From positions 1 to 64,000 of the forward strand of contig JAGZUC010000014.1 of assembly GCA_018380195.1 (NCBI GenBank): 64,000 nucleotides of DNA, given 5' to 3'. How positions within the stretch are numbered: the first letter of the stretch is position 1; every line of letters begins with the position of its first letter. The translations under genes and the position numbers were made by a program. Positions 1 through 10,154 of the stretch are shown here, in pieces. Below the pieces are notes generated by a model. It saw only the letters and a list, made by a program, of their open reading frames with translations, had not been told where the DNA came from and did not search any database. The stretch is from Collinsella sp. (GTDB taxonomy: Bacteria; Actinomycetota; Coriobacteriia; Coriobacteriales; Coriobacteriaceae).

Positions 1-75
1 GAACCCGGAAGCTAAGCCCCATCGCGCCGAGAGTACTGCGGGGTCAGCCCGTGGGAGGCCAGGGCGCCGCTGACC
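1..75 (+). rRNA. rrf: 5S ribosomal RNA, 3' part
   Basis: The window opens inside a 5S rRNA: the stretch beginning GAACCCGGAAGCTAAGCCC is the universally conserved 5S loop region and the following bases to about 75 form the 3' half of the closing helix (GCGCCGCTGACC). The 5' part lies upstream of the window, so this is probably the end of an rrn operon. The exact 3' end is estimated. Confidence 0.9.
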
Positions 76-109
76 GGTGGACGGCACCGAGCCGTCATCG
101 AACTGAGAA

Positions 110-139
110 GGGGGAGGCCTCGCGGCCTCCCCCTTTTTT
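110..139 (+). terminator. rRNA operon terminator
   Basis: A 10-bp GC-rich stem (GGGGGAGGCC / GGCCTCCCCC) with a 4-nt loop is followed by six T residues, a textbook intrinsic terminator 35 bases after the 5S rRNA. Confidence 0.93.
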
Positions 140-265
140 GCGTTGTATATACGTTGTACTTTGGGACCTAGCTCCCCCGTATGTGCTCTTACTGTTTGGC
201 TGTATTTTGAGTCCATCTAGTGTATTTGAGCGATAATTACTCGCATTGGCGTTAGGGAGGGCTTG

Positions 266-907
266 ATGTTTACCGTATTTGTCTTGGGCAATATTGCTTC
301 GGGTAAGTCAACTGCCTGCCGCTATTTCGAATCTCGTGGCGCTATGCTTATCGATCTGGATGAGCTTGCAAAATCGCTGTATGTGCCGGGCTCTGATATC
401 GTCAATACACTCGCGGATGAATTCGGTTGGGACATTTTGGATGAGGAAGGCGGCATTCGCCGCGGCATCCTCGCTTCTCGAGCTTTCGCTTCTCCTGATT
501 CGGTCGCACGGCTCAACGACATCGTGCATCCCATTCTGATTGAACAGCTTTCGCTTAGGATTCTCGATCCGGTTTGTTGTACGGTTTCATCTCCCCGTTA
601 TCCTTTTGCGGTGGTCGAGGTTTCTGCTCCGACTGGTTTTGAGGATGCATTTGGCTTGGCTGATGAAATTTTGGTCATCAGCGCCCCTTTGTCAGTTCGT
701 CGCGAGCGCGCTATTCAACGTGGCATGGAGCCATCTGATTTTGATGCCCGTTCTGCTTGCCAGCCCGAAGAGTCTGCGCTGTGCAATCTCGCTACAACTG
801 TGATTGACAATGCGGCAGACGATAACTCGCTCTTTGAACAACTGGACGCATGGCTTTCGCGCCATGGGTTCGGGGATGTAGCGGATAAGGAGGAGGCCGA
901 TGCCTAA
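266..907 (+). CDS. coaE: Dephospho-CoA kinase
   Basis: Phosphorylates the 3' hydroxyl of dephospho-CoA, the last step of coenzyme A synthesis in the cytosol. The N-terminus carries the CoaE P-loop GNIASGKST near residue 8, followed by a DLDELAK segment matching the substrate-binding region of the family; about 213 residues is the usual length. I chose the ATG at 266 because AGGGAGG lies 5 bases upstream; an in-frame TTG directly before it is too close to that ribosome binding site. The 3' end overlaps the next gene by 8 bp, so the two are probably translationally coupled. Confidence 0.88.
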   Translation: MFTVFVLGNIASGKSTACRYFESRGAMLIDLDELAKSLYVPGSDIVNTLADEFGWDILDEEGGIRRGILASRAFASPDSVARLNDIVHPILIEQLSLRILDPVCCTVSSPRYPFAVVEVSAPTGFEDAFGLADEILVISAPLSVRRERAIQRGMEPSDFDARSACQPEESALCNLATTVIDNAADDNSLFEQLDAWLSRHGFGDVADKEEADA

Positions 908-1481
908 GACACGTTTCCTTACGTGGTATCGCCTTATACCGCTGGCTGCCGTTTTTGCCTTCGGCCTTATCTCATTCGTTTACTCATATGCTCCTGCCGC
1001 TTTCTTTAAGCCGCTGTATCCGATTGACTACGAGGCGTATGTAAAGCAATCCAGTATTTCGCATAATCTGGATCCGTATCTGGTGTGCGCTGTCATTAAG
1101 TCTGAATCGAATTGGGATCCCGAGGCCGAGTCGAATCAGGGTGCTCAGGGATTGATGCAGCTGATGCCCGAGACTGCCCAGGATATGATCGCCAAGGGCC
1201 TTGTCGACGGTGGCGAGTATTCGGCCGACAACCTTAACGATCCGGCTACGAATATCGAGTTTGGCTGTGCGTATCTTTCGTATCTTCTAGCGTATTTTAA
1301 CGGGTCGACTGACAGTGCCATTGCCGCCTATAACGCCGGCATGGGCAATGTCGACGGATGGGCGCAGCAGAGTACGTCGCTTCATAATGCAATCACCTTT
1401 CCCGAGACGCAGGCGTATCTGATTCGTGTCAATAATGCCTGGGTTCGCTACAAAACCCTCTATCCCGATCGGTTCGTATAG
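900..1481 (+). CDS. Membrane-anchored lytic transglycosylase (SLT family)
   Basis: Predicted to cleave peptidoglycan glycan strands to 1,6-anhydro products at the outer face of the membrane. One N-terminal hydrophobic helix (about residues 10-35) acts as anchor or uncleaved signal. The rest is a Slt/GH23 domain: the catalytic Glu is E69 in the KSESNW motif, followed by the family motifs QGLMQLMP and AAYNAGMGNV. At 193 residues it is a minimal single-domain enzyme. It overlaps coaE by 8 bp and shares its transcript. The exact cleavage specificity cannot be read from the sequence. Confidence 0.87.
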   Translation: MPKTRFLTWYRLIPLAAVFAFGLISFVYSYAPAAFFKPLYPIDYEAYVKQSSISHNLDPYLVCAVIKSESNWDPEAESNQGAQGLMQLMPETAQDMIAKGLVDGGEYSADNLNDPATNIEFGCAYLSYLLAYFNGSTDSAIAAYNAGMGNVDGWAQQSTSLHNAITFPETQAYLIRVNNAWVRYKTLYPDRFV

Positions 1482-1532
1482 GACTATGCCTGCCGCCTGC
1501 GTATACTGCAGATATATGAGTTAGGAGTATCC

Positions 1533-3773
1533 ATGGCGGAATTTGAAGTAGAACGCGTTGGTGGTGAACTTAAGCGCTTTGGCGTTGAAGGCTCTGACGT
1601 GCCGTTTAAGGTCGTGTCTCCCTATGACCCTGCAGGCTCTCAGCCTAAAGCCATTGAGTCGCTTGTGCAGGGTGTGAGGGACGGAGACCGCTATCAGGTT
1701 TTGCTGGGCGTGACTGGTTCGGGCAAGACCTTCACGATGGCAAAGACTATTGAGGCCCTGGGAAAGCCGACGCTGGTCATGGCTCCAAATAAAACGCTCG
1801 CCGCTCAGCTTGCGAGCGAGCTCAAAGAGTTCTTTCCCAACAACGCTGTGGTCTACTTCGTCTCGTACTACGACTACTATCAGCCCGAGGCGTATGTGCC
1901 GCAAAGCGATACATATATCGAGAAAGACTCCTCGATTAACGAAGAGGTTGAGATGCTGCGACATCAGGCGACCGCATCGCTGCTCTCTCGACGCGATGTG
2001 ATCGTTGTCGCATCGGTCTCGTGTATCTATGGCATTGGCTCTCCTGAGGACTATGCGGGTCTGGCTCCAAACGTCGACAAGAAGGTGCCGCTCGAGCGCG
2101 ATGACTTTATCCATGCACTTATCGACATTCAATATGATCGCAATGACTATGACCTGGCACGCGGCACGTTCCGCGTGCGCGGCGATGTTGTCGACGTGTA
2201 TCCGCCTTATGCCGAGCATCCGTTGCGGTTTGAGTTCTTTGGCGACGAGGTCGAGCTGATTGCCGAGATCGATGAGGTCACCGGTGAGATGCTTCGTGAG
2301 TACGAGGCCATCCCCGTATGGCCGGCATCGCACTACGTGACCGAGAAGCCGAAGGTCAAGGCGGCTCTGAAATCGATCAGCGAAGAGTGCGAGAAGCGCG
2401 TGGCGGAGCTCAAGGCGACCGACAAGTTGCTCGAGGCGCAGCGTCTGCAGCAGCGCACCGATTATGATCTTGAGATGCTCGAGACGATGGGCTTTTGCAA
2501 CGGCATCGAGAACTACTCGCGTCATCTGGACGGTCGCAAGCCGGGTGAGCCGCCGTTTACCCTGATCGATTACTTTCCTAAGGACATGCTCTGTATCATC
2601 GACGAGAGCCATGTGACGGTGCCGCAGATCCGCGGCATGCATGAAGGCGACCGCTCGCGTAAGGTAACGCTGGTGGAACACGGTTTTCGCCTGCCCTCGG
2701 CACTCGATAATCGCCCGCTTCGTTTCGATGAGTTTGAGGCAAGGATACCCCAGTTTATCTATGTTTCGGCCACGCCGGGCGACTACGAGCTGCGGGTGAG
2801 CCAAAACGACGTGGAGCAGATTATTCGTCCGACCGGTCTGCTCGACCCCAAGATCGATGTGCGTCCGGTTCGTGGGCAGATTGACGATCTTGAGGACGAG
2901 ATTCGCGAGCGCGTTGCCCGCAAGGAGCGCGTGCTGGTGACCACGCTCACCAAGCGCATGGCCGAGGACCTGACCGACCATCTGCTTGATGCCGGCATTA
3001 AGGTCAATTACATGCACTCCGATACAGCGACGATGGACCGTGTCGAGATCCTGCGAACGCTGCGCGAGGGCAAGATCGATGTTCTCGTTGGCATCAACCT
3101 GCTTCGCGAGGGCCTAGACCTTCCCGAGGTCTCACTGGTGGCAATTCTCGATGCCGATAAGGAAGGCTTCTTGCGCAACCGCCGTTCGCTGATTCAGACG
3201 ATTGGCCGCGCGGCCCGTAACGCCGATGGCGAAGTCATCATGTATGCGGACGTTGTGACCGATTCGATGAAAGAGGCCATCGAGGAGACGCAGCGCCGTC
3301 GCGAGATTCAGATGGCATATAACGAAGAGCATGGCATTGTGCCCAAGACGGTGCGCAAGGCCATCAACGACATCTCAAGTTTTATTGCCGAGGCCGAAAA
3401 AACCGTGGGTTCCAAGGGGCGCTCGAAGGGCGACTCTCTTGGCCATGGCGCATTCTATACGCCCGATGAGTCGGGCGAGGGTGGCGTGCCGGAAACGGTG
3501 GCGCCCGAGCAGACACTTGCGGAGCAGTTGGAAGAACTGCCGCATGACGAGCTTGTGCGGATCGTCGAAACCATGGAAGAGGATATGCGTAACGCTTCTG
3601 CCGCCATGGACTTTGAGGAGGCGGCGCGCCTGCGCGATGCCGTCGTTCAGATTCGGGCGATGCTCGAGGGTGCGTCTGAGGACGAGACGATTGAGCGCTT
3701 ACGTTCGCAGGCTCGCAAGGGTTCCACGTTCGCATCGGGCAGAAAACGCCAGGGTGCACGGTTTAAGAAATAG
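1533..3773 (+). CDS. uvrB: UvrABC excinuclease subunit B
   Basis: Damage-verifying helicase-like subunit of nucleotide excision repair; loaded by UvrA and then bound by UvrC. Visible landmarks are Walker A GVTGSGKT (about residue 59), the beta-hairpin region with the [13 protein letters not shown] run, the DESH box near residue 356, helicase motifs [10 protein letters not shown] and QTIGRAARN, and a C-terminal UVR domain ([12 protein letters not shown]) that contacts UvrC. At 746 residues it is longer than the usual 660-690 because of an extended acidic linker before the UVR domain. The start has AGGAG 5 bases upstream. Own transcription unit, ending in a strong hairpin. Confidence 0.97.
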   Translation: MAEFEVERVGGELKRFGVEGSDVPFKVVSPYDPAGSQPKAIESLVQGVRDGDRYQVLLGVTGSGKTFTMAKTIEALGKPTLVMAPNKTLAAQLASELKEFFPNNAVVYFVSYYDYYQPEAYVPQSDTYIEKDSSINEEVEMLRHQATASLLSRRDVIVVASVSCIYGIGSPEDYAGLAPNVDKKVPLERDDFIHALIDIQYDRNDYDLARGTFRVRGDVVDVYPPYAEHPLRFEFFGDEVELIAEIDEVTGEMLREYEAIPVWPASHYVTEKPKVKAALKSISEECEKRVAELKATDKLLEAQRLQQRTDYDLEMLETMGFCNGIENYSRHLDGRKPGEPPFTLIDYFPKDMLCIIDESHVTVPQIRGMHEGDRSRKVTLVEHGFRLPSALDNRPLRFDEFEARIPQFIYVSATPGDYELRVSQNDVEQIIRPTGLLDPKIDVRPVRGQIDDLEDEIRERVARKERVLVTTLTKRMAEDLTDHLLDAGIKVNYMHSDTATMDRVEILRTLREGKIDVLVGINLLREGLDLPEVSLVAILDADKEGFLRNRRSLIQTIGRAARNADGEVIMYADVVTDSMKEAIEETQRRREIQMAYNEEHGIVPKTVRKAINDISSFIAEAEKTVGSKGRSKGDSLGHGAFYTPDESGEGGVPETVAPEQTLAEQLEELPHDELVRIVETMEEDMRNASAAMDFEEAARLRDAVVQIRAMLEGASEDETIERLRSQARKGSTFASGRKRQGARFKK

Positions 3774-3777
3774 CGAA

Positions 3778-3818
3778 CATGCCCCGAGTTCCCTGCGGAG
3801 CTCGGGGCATGCGTCTTT
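3778..3818 (+). terminator. Terminator after uvrB
   Basis: Perfect 11-bp stem CATGCCCCGAG / CTCGGGGCATG with a 12-nt loop, then CGTCTTTT. It lies between convergent genes and may work from both sides. Confidence 0.8.
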
Positions 3819-3838
3819 TGCGCGCTGGAATTCGTGCG

Positions 3839-5479
3839 TTAGAGGTCTGCGATCAGGGCTTCGGCACAACGAATGCCGTCGGTGGCGGCGCTCATGATGC
3901 CGCCGGCATATCCAGCTCCCTCACCGCAAGGGTAGAGGCCCGGGGTCGACACGGCATGGCATGTTCGGTCTCGGGTGACGGTGACCGGTGAGCTCGAGCG
4001 AGTCTCCACACCGGTGAGAACAGCATCGGAGCGGTCGTAGCCTCGTAGCTTTTTTCCGAGTAGGGGAAGTCCTAGGCGGAGCGACTCGACGATATGCTGC
4101 GGCAAGGCTTCGTCAATTGCCGTCCAGGTCACACCGAGCGGATAGGTGGGCTTTACCTTTCCGGGTGCCTTGCTGGCACGTCCTGCGAGGAAATCTCCGA
4201 CGAGCTGTGCCGGTGCGTTCCAGTTGGAACCGCCCAGGCGATAGGCGGCCGCCTCGCAGGCACGCTGGAGCTCGATGCCGGCGAGCGGGTCATCGTTGGG
4301 AAGGTCCTCGGGTGTGACGTTAACGAGCAGGGCGGCATTTGCGTTGCGTCCGTCGCGGGCATTGAGACTGGCGCCGTTGACGCACAGGTGGCCCTGCTCG
4401 GAAGAGGCGGCGACAACCTGCCCGCCGGGGCACATGCAAAACGAGAACACGCTGCGGCCGTTGGGAAGATGGGCGACGAGCTTGTAAGGGGCTGCTCCGA
4501 GGGCAGGATGTCCCGCCGAGGCTCCGTATTGGACTCGGTCGATGTCGCGCTGCGGATGCTCGATGCGAACGCCCATGGCAAAGGTCTTTTGTGCGAGGGC
4601 CACGTTGTGGCCCTTAAGGAGCTCAAAAATATCGCGAGCAGAATGCCCACAGGCGAGGATGAGGTGCTTTGTTTCGATTGGCTCGTAAGCGGCGTCTTGG
4701 GACGATTGGACATCGATACCGGTGATGGCGCCAGACGCGTCGGTGCGAATGTCGACGAGCTTCGTTCGATAACGGACGACACCTCCGAGCTGCTCGGTGC
4801 GCTGGGATATAGCGGTGACAACCTTGGGAAGGATGTCGGAGCCAATGTGCGGCTTGGCATCCCACAGAATATCGCGGGGCGCACCCGCCTCGACGAAGGT
4901 TTCGAGGATAAGGCGATGGGCGGGATTTTTTGTTCCCGTATTGAGCTTGCCGTCCGAGAAGGTCCCCGCGCCGCCCAGACCAAACTGAATATTGCTCTCG
5001 GGGTCGAGGATGCGCTCCTTTAGAAAGAGGTCGATCGCCTGCGAGCGGCGAAATGCCGGGTCGCCGCGCTCGATAAGCAAGGGCTTAAGACCTGCTTCGG
5101 CGAGCGTGAGCGCAGCGAAAAGGCCGGCGCATCCGGCGCCGACAACGACGGGGCGTTCTTGAGGTGCGTCGGAGGCGGGGGAGGGGAATGAAGGCTCATC
5201 GTCTTCTATCGCGCGTACGCGCGAGTGGTCACGCTCGGCAACGCTGTCGACCGCTTCTCGCTCGAGGTGGGGACTAGTCAGCTCAACACGAAAGCTCAGG
5301 ATAAAATGGACGTCTCGTTTTTTGCGAGCGTCGATTGACTTGCGGTGGAGCTCGATGGACTTGATCTCGGAGTCCTTGCAACGTAAGACGCGCTTGGCGA
5401 CTCGCTTGCCAACAATGAGGCAGGCATTTTCATCGCCGGCTTCATCGAGCGACGCGTTGACTTGGGTGATTTCGATCAT
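3839..5479 (-). CDS. FAD-dependent oxidoreductase, COG2509-like
   Basis: Uncharacterised flavoprotein. An N-terminal domain of about 90 residues (strands MIEITQVNAS and DVHFILSFRVEL) precedes a Rossmann FAD-binding motif VVVGAGCAGLFAAL near residue 110 and ends with the flavoprotein signature YPCGEGAGYAGGIMSAATDG. This layout and the 546-residue length match the FAD-dependent dehydrogenases of COG2509, whose substrate is unknown. The start at 5479 has TAAGGAGA 5-10 bases upstream; an open frame extends further 5' but without a site. It lies downstream of another FAD protein on the same strand, separated by a hairpin. Confidence 0.82.
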   Translation of the reverse strand: MIEITQVNASLDEAGDENACLIVGKRVAKRVLRCKDSEIKSIELHRKSIDARKKRDVHFILSFRVELTSPHLEREAVDSVAERDHSRVRAIEDDEPSFPSPASDAPQERPVVVGAGCAGLFAALTLAEAGLKPLLIERGDPAFRRSQAIDLFLKERILDPESNIQFGLGGAGTFSDGKLNTGTKNPAHRLILETFVEAGAPRDILWDAKPHIGSDILPKVVTAISQRTEQLGGVVRYRTKLVDIRTDASGAITGIDVQSSQDAAYEPIETKHLILACGHSARDIFELLKGHNVALAQKTFAMGVRIEHPQRDIDRVQYGASAGHPALGAAPYKLVAHLPNGRSVFSFCMCPGGQVVAASSEQGHLCVNGASLNARDGRNANAALLVNVTPEDLPNDDPLAGIELQRACEAAAYRLGGSNWNAPAQLVGDFLAGRASKAPGKVKPTYPLGVTWTAIDEALPQHIVESLRLGLPLLGKKLRGYDRSDAVLTGVETRSSSPVTVTRDRTCHAVSTPGLYPCGEGAGYAGGIMSAATDGIRCAEALIADL

Positions 5480-5505
5480 CGAGGTCTCCTTAGAGGCAAG
5501 AAAGA

Positions 5506-5529
5506 GGCCGTCCGGTATCCCAGACGGCC
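5506..5529 (-). terminator. Hairpin between two flavoprotein genes
   Basis: Seven-bp stem GGCCGTC / GACGGCC with a 10-nt loop, followed on the minus strand by the T-rich CTCTTTCTT. It may partially terminate the upstream gene before the next ribosome binding site. The T-tract is imperfect, so the call is tentative. Confidence 0.45.
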
Positions 5530-5559
5530 CGAATGCGTTTTTGATTATAGACTGCGCGG

Positions 5560-6831
5560 CTACAGGCTGCTTGCAGCGCGAATGCCCGAGATCCAGGCCC
5601 ACGCAAGGTTAAAGCCTCCGCAATCGGCGTCGATGTCGAGCGCTTCACCGCAGACGTAAAGCGGGGCGTCGACAACGCTGCGCGCGCGTAGGCTGGGTGT
5701 TGAGATGCTCTCGACAGATATGCCACCACGCGTGACCTGCGCTGAGCGCTCCTCGGCTGTTCCCTCGACGAGCAACTTAAAGTGCTTGAGGACCGAGACC
5801 AGGTGGATGACATCGTTGGAGCCTGGATGGCACTGCTCGAACGCCGTGCAGACGACGCGGGAGAGTTGCGGGGCGAGCATGCCGTCGAGCCAACGGGGAT
5901 CGCGGGGCGAAAAGCCGCCGAGCAGCTCAACGCGTCGGTTGAGCATATCGAGCAGCTTGTCTTTGGAGAGGTCGGGGAAAACGTCGAGCAGGATCGTATC
6001 GCCGCGCTGGATACGACGGGAGAGGTTGAAGACAGCGACGCCCGAGATGCCGAAGGCTCGAAACAGGACTTCACCGTCTTCGTGCCAGAGCTCATTATGA
6101 TTGCGGGCGAGCGTCAAGCGGGCGCGGACGCGCAGGCCATCCAACGTCTTGAGTGCCGTCCGATCGCCGACGACCGTTGCCGATACGGGGCAGAGGATGG
6201 GGCGCAGCGAAGTGAGGGGGAGGCGAAACGTATCGGCGATACCGGTGGGGTTGCCGCCCGTGGCGATAATTACGGCATGTGCCTGCAGGGCCTCGTTCTT
6301 GCGAGGGACATCGGCGAGCGCTTTCCGAAGCGAGCGGAGCTCCGATTTTCGGTCGTCGTGCTTTTTTGCCTTGAGCACCCGCGCTGGACGGTCTATTTGG
6401 AGTGCCCAGCCTTCGGAAGCTTTGTGCGCCGAGGCAACGTTGGCTCCGCAGATTAAGGTGATACCTAGGCGGTCGCAAAAGTTGAGAAGCGCGTCGCGCA
6501 CCGATTCAGCGCGAAGGGAGCGCGGGTACAGCCGGCCTTCCTCGGAGGTTGTCATGATACCCAGCGAGGAGAAGAAACCCATAAGCTCTTGTTCGGGCTG
6601 GGGGCCCATGACGGATTCGACGAATGCGGGGTGGTTATACCGCTGAGGATCAATCGATTCGTTGGAGAGGTTGCAGCGGCCGTTACCGGTCGCAAGGAGC
6701 TTAAGGCCACAGGCGACATCGCGCTCAACGATGCAGACGCTTTTGCCAGCGCGTGCGGCCGTAATGGCAGCGGCGAGGCCTGAAGCCCCGCCGCCGATTA
6801 CCAGGACGTCATAGAAGGCGCTCGCGTTCAC
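5560..6831 (-). CDS. BaiN/HI0933-family FAD-binding protein
   Basis: Flavoprotein of the HI0933/YhiN family (also called BaiN or aminoacetone-oxidase-like). The N-terminus has the dinucleotide-binding motif VLVIGGGASGLAAAI and the family signature GLKLLATGNGRCNLSN; the C-terminus has CGEALDIDADCGGFNLAWAW, which closes the FAD site. BaiN in Clostridium scindens has been linked to bile-acid dehydroxylation, but most family members have no proven substrate, so no reaction is assigned. Translation appears to start at a GTG directly adjacent to the TAA of the upstream Mrp gene, indicating coupling; no strong ribosome binding site is seen. Confidence 0.83.
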   Translation of the reverse strand: MNASAFYDVLVIGGGASGLAAAITAARAGKSVCIVERDVACGLKLLATGNGRCNLSNESIDPQRYNHPAFVESVMGPQPEQELMGFFSSLGIMTTSEEGRLYPRSLRAESVRDALLNFCDRLGITLICGANVASAHKASEGWALQIDRPARVLKAKKHDDRKSELRSLRKALADVPRKNEALQAHAVIIATGGNPTGIADTFRLPLTSLRPILCPVSATVVGDRTALKTLDGLRVRARLTLARNHNELWHEDGEVLFRAFGISGVAVFNLSRRIQRGDTILLDVFPDLSKDKLLDMLNRRVELLGGFSPRDPRWLDGMLAPQLSRVVCTAFEQCHPGSNDVIHLVSVLKHFKLLVEGTAEERSAQVTRGGISVESISTPSLRARSVVDAPLYVCGEALDIDADCGGFNLAWAWISGIRAASSL

Positions 6832-7662
6832 TTAGGCCTCGTCGGTCTCGTGCGGGGTAATGGCCTCGACGGCAGAGACTGCCTTGGGCAACATGTCATC
6901 GGGCAGCGCGGTCTCGACCTCGCCCTTATCGCAGGCCTCGGCGAGTGCCGGATTAATGGGAAGCTGGCCCAAGATGTCGAGGTTATAGCGATCTGCGACC
7001 TCGGGGAGCTTGCTCTTGCCAAAGACCTCAATCTTCTTGCCGCAGTCGGGGCACTCAATATAGCTCATGTTCTCGACAATGCCCAGAATGGGGACGTTCA
7101 TCTTCTCGGCCATGTTGACCGCCTTGGCGACGATCATCGAGACCAGATCCTGCGGGCTCGTGACGATGACGATGCCGTCGACGGGCAGCGACTGGAAGAC
7201 GGTGAGCGCGACGTCGCCTGTTCCCGGAGGCATGTCGACCAGCAGGTAGTCGATGGGGCCCCACGAGGTCTCGCTCCAGAACTGCCTAATGGCGCCTGCG
7301 ATGACCGGACCGCGCCAAAGGACGGGGTCGGTCTCGTTTTGGAGCAGCAGGTTGGAGCTCATGACCTTGACGCCGTGCTCGGAGATTTCGGGCAGCATAA
7401 GGTTGCCAAGGGCATGGACGTGGCGTCCGCTCATACCGAACATCTTGGGGATGGAGGGACCGGTGATGTCGGCATCGAGGACGCCGACCTTGTGGCCGTG
7501 ACGGGCAAGCTCGGTGGCGACGGCACCGGTGACAAACGACTTGCCGACACCGCCCTTGCCGGAAAGCACGGCGATGACGCGTTTGACCTCGGACAGCGTG
7601 TTCTCCTCAAATTGCGACGGCGACGTTTGTCCGCCGGCGGCCTGTGCGTGCTCGCAACCCAT
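6832..7662 (-). CDS. Mrp/NBP35-family Fe-S cluster carrier ATPase
   Basis: P-loop ATPase predicted to carry or deliver [4Fe-4S] clusters to apo-proteins. It has the deviant Walker A SGKGGVGKS, the Mrp signature LLVDMPPGTGD, and a CxxC (IECPDCGKK) that binds the bridging cluster at the dimer interface. An N-terminal extension has one Cys (MGCEHAQ). The start at 7662 is set by AAGGAG 7 bases upstream. It is the first gene of a leftward pair with the BaiN-like flavoprotein (stop and start codons abut). Confidence 0.9.
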   Translation of the reverse strand: MGCEHAQAAGGQTSPSQFEENTLSEVKRVIAVLSGKGGVGKSFVTGAVATELARHGHKVGVLDADITGPSIPKMFGMSGRHVHALGNLMLPEISEHGVKVMSSNLLLQNETDPVLWRGPVIAGAIRQFWSETSWGPIDYLLVDMPPGTGDVALTVFQSLPVDGIVIVTSPQDLVSMIVAKAVNMAEKMNVPILGIVENMSYIECPDCGKKIEVFGKSKLPEVADRYNLDILGQLPINPALAEACDKGEVETALPDDMLPKAVSAVEAITPHETDEA

Positions 7663-7807
7663 GTATGACTCCTTTGTATATGTTGGGGCCGGGGCCCCGT
7701 GATGTGACACGAGCGTCATTGTACCCTCGTTTGCGAGCGGGAGTCATTTGCGATGCATTTGGGCCGAGCGTGCTTGCAATACGATGGGTCCAAGCGAATG
7801 GGCGGGC

Positions 7808-9961
7808 TTACTGAACTTTGCTGGCAAACTCGAGGTATTGCATGCGCTGCAGCTTGTCGATCGTCGAGGCGTATGGGCTGTCTTCAGATTCCAAGTCGTA
7901 GCGCAGCCCGTCGGCACCAAGGTAGCCGGCGACATTGATGGTGGGCACATCTGACCTTGTTGCAAGCAGGGCCTTTTGATAGTCGGTGAGCGGGGCGCCG
8001 ATCTTATTAAGGGTAATGGCTGCAATCTCGTTTGCCCCGACGGTGTCGTAGACGTTGAGCTCGGTATTGCCGGCGATTTCATAGTTAGCCCAGACGAAAT
8101 AGGTCGACTGATAGATACGGAAAGCGTGGCTTGCCGTATCTTCCTGAGGGTACAGCTCATCGTTGAGAGTCGTTGCGGCGCTCGGCTGATGGTCGCCAAA
8201 AAAGACAAGGACAACCGGTCTGCTGATATTGCGGAGCTCGTTGATAAAATACTCGAGGTCCCGGTCGGACGCGTTGATGCAGGTAAGATAGGTGTTGAGC
8301 GCGCTATTGGCGCCCTCGCTGGCTCCCTCGACCCAATAGTTTGTCAGCTCTTCGGCGGGAACGGTGCCATAGTCGTAGCCGCCGTGATTTTGCATCGTGA
8401 CGTCAAAGATGAACTGCGGCGCTTCGTCGGTTCTAAGCAGGTCGAGTATCTTGTCGTAGGTGGCGTAGTCGCATACGCCGGCATGGTAACAGGGCGCACC
8501 TTCGAAATCGCCGATTGAAAGAAAGTCTCCAAAGCCCAGCTGCTGATAGATCTTATCTCGATGGTAGTTGACGGGGTTTTGCGGGTGCATAGCGGTAGCG
8601 GTATACCCAAGCTCCTTAAGGTCCTTTGCCAGGCTGTTGACGCCATTCATCTGATATAGCTGATAGGGGATTTTGCCTAATCCGACAAAGGCCGTTGTCG
8701 CTCCGGTCAAAAATTCGAATTCGGAGTTCGCCGTTCCGCCACCGGCGACCGAAGCGAGCATGGTGCCGCGAACAAGTGTGTCGGGAAGCGAGTTGTAGAA
8801 TGCGGGGCCGGTGTACCCGGCCGCCTGGAGCTGCTCAAAGCACGAAAGGTCGCTAAAACTCTCATTCATGACGGCAACAATCGTCGGCTTGATTTCATTG
8901 AACTGGGCAACGGCCGCCGCGCGCTGCTCGCTCGAGCCATACGTGCTGTCGTAGGTGGCGGCGAGCTCCTGCTCGATGCTCTGCGCCTCATCGGGCGTAT
9001 AGTCTTCGGGCTTCTCAATGGGCAACTCGTTGACCATTTCGGTGAACGAAGTGATAAAACCCTGAGACGCATACGTAGTGATGGGCTGCCAACGGTCAAA
9101 TCCAAAATTCAGCGCCTGCTCCAAGTCGATGCTGGAAAAGCCCGAGAGCCCCACAACGGTCACTAGCAGAAAAGCGCAGAGGTTAGCGGCGATTGCGGGG
9201 AAGACATGGGTGGGCGTACGGAGCTTTCTCGGTCGGATAAGCGAAAGAAGCCCTAGGGAAATCTCCAGCAGGGCTAGAGAGGTTACGATTCCGGCGGTAA
9301 AGGTAAACTCGTATCCCTCGCTCACTTCCATTGCGGTGCCAAGGGCCAAGATATCGCTTGGCAGGATGGCCTCGCCTTTAAACGTTATGACGAAGTGCTC
9401 GGCAATGCCAAGGATGCAACAGGCGACGGGCACGAGGGCCATGACGCCTCCATGACGCTGTCCCAGCAAATAAAGGGAGAGCAGAACCGTCGCGAGCAGC
9501 CCGACGGAAAACCCGAATGAGTTGGCGGGAATGCGATAGAACGTTTCGTTACAGGCAATTTCGAGTGAAACGAACGAGAGCGCTGAAACAGCGGCGATGA
9601 CAAGGATGTCACGGCAAATACAGGCAACCGTTCCCGTCGCAAGATCGGTTTGGTCGATAAGTCCCGAAACCAAGGGCTCGACAAGAAGTATGACGGCGGT
9701 AGCACCGAGCGCCGAATAAGAAAGGACCCATAGGGAATTGTCCTCATTTACGAGCAATTGATTCGTAATCCATGCAGCTACCATGCCGAGCGGGATGAGG
9801 AGCGTCGCGCACCAAAAGACGCGGGCAATGGGCGGCTTTTCATTGTGTTTGATTGAAAAATATACGCGCACCACGACGATGGCCACGATAAGGACGGCGA
9901 TGAATATGGGCAGATTGGCCATGTCGCTCGAAGTGATTTCAAGGGGGATATCTTCGGTCAT
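7808..9961 (-). CDS. LTA synthase-type membrane sulfatase/phosphotransferase
   Basis: Polytopic N-terminal part with about seven hydrophobic helices (residues 15-300) and an extracellular sulfatase-fold domain. The latter has AVMNESFSDL (metal-binding Glu), GGGTANSEFEFLTG with the probable nucleophile Thr, and FFGDHQPS with the metal-binding Asp-His pair, all typical of LtaS-like glycerol-phosphate transferases. Lipoteichoic acid is not typical of actinobacteria, so the product may be a different phosphoglycerol-decorated glycan; this is inference. The start at 9961 has AGAGGAA upstream. It is transcribed alone, divergent from uvrA. Confidence 0.82.
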   Translation of the reverse strand: MTEDIPLEITSSDMANLPIFIAVLIVAIVVVRVYFSIKHNEKPPIARVFWCATLLIPLGMVAAWITNQLLVNEDNSLWVLSYSALGATAVILLVEPLVSGLIDQTDLATGTVACICRDILVIAAVSALSFVSLEIACNETFYRIPANSFGFSVGLLATVLLSLYLLGQRHGGVMALVPVACCILGIAEHFVITFKGEAILPSDILALGTAMEVSEGYEFTFTAGIVTSLALLEISLGLLSLIRPRKLRTPTHVFPAIAANLCAFLLVTVVGLSGFSSIDLEQALNFGFDRWQPITTYASQGFITSFTEMVNELPIEKPEDYTPDEAQSIEQELAATYDSTYGSSEQRAAAVAQFNEIKPTIVAVMNESFSDLSCFEQLQAAGYTGPAFYNSLPDTLVRGTMLASVAGGGTANSEFEFLTGATTAFVGLGKIPYQLYQMNGVNSLAKDLKELGYTATAMHPQNPVNYHRDKIYQQLGFGDFLSIGDFEGAPCYHAGVCDYATYDKILDLLRTDEAPQFIFDVTMQNHGGYDYGTVPAEELTNYWVEGASEGANSALNTYLTCINASDRDLEYFINELRNISRPVVLVFFGDHQPSAATTLNDELYPQEDTASHAFRIYQSTYFVWANYEIAGNTELNVYDTVGANEIAAITLNKIGAPLTDYQKALLATRSDVPTINVAGYLGADGLRYDLESEDSPYASTIDKLQRMQYLEFASKVQ

Positions 9962-10079
9962 GGACGTTCCTCTGTTACGGCAAATTAAGTTCAGTATTAG
10001 ATTACTGTAACCTTTCCACGGCATTTCGAGAAACAAAGTGCCCGATACGCAAAGCTAAAGGTCTGCGAATCTTGTATTA

Positions 10080-10093
10080 CGAACATCTGTGCG
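10080..10093 (+). promoter_or_regulatory. Possible LexA (SOS) box upstream of uvrA
   Basis: CGAACATCTGTGCG matches 12 of 14 positions of the Gram-positive SOS box CGAACRNRYGTTYG, 62 bases before the uvrA start. Two mismatches make this tentative. Confidence 0.35.
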
Positions 10094-10154
10094 CGTCGAG
10101 TGCGCTAAACTCATCGACAGTATGATTCGATGCAATAGGAGGCAAGGAGCTTCC

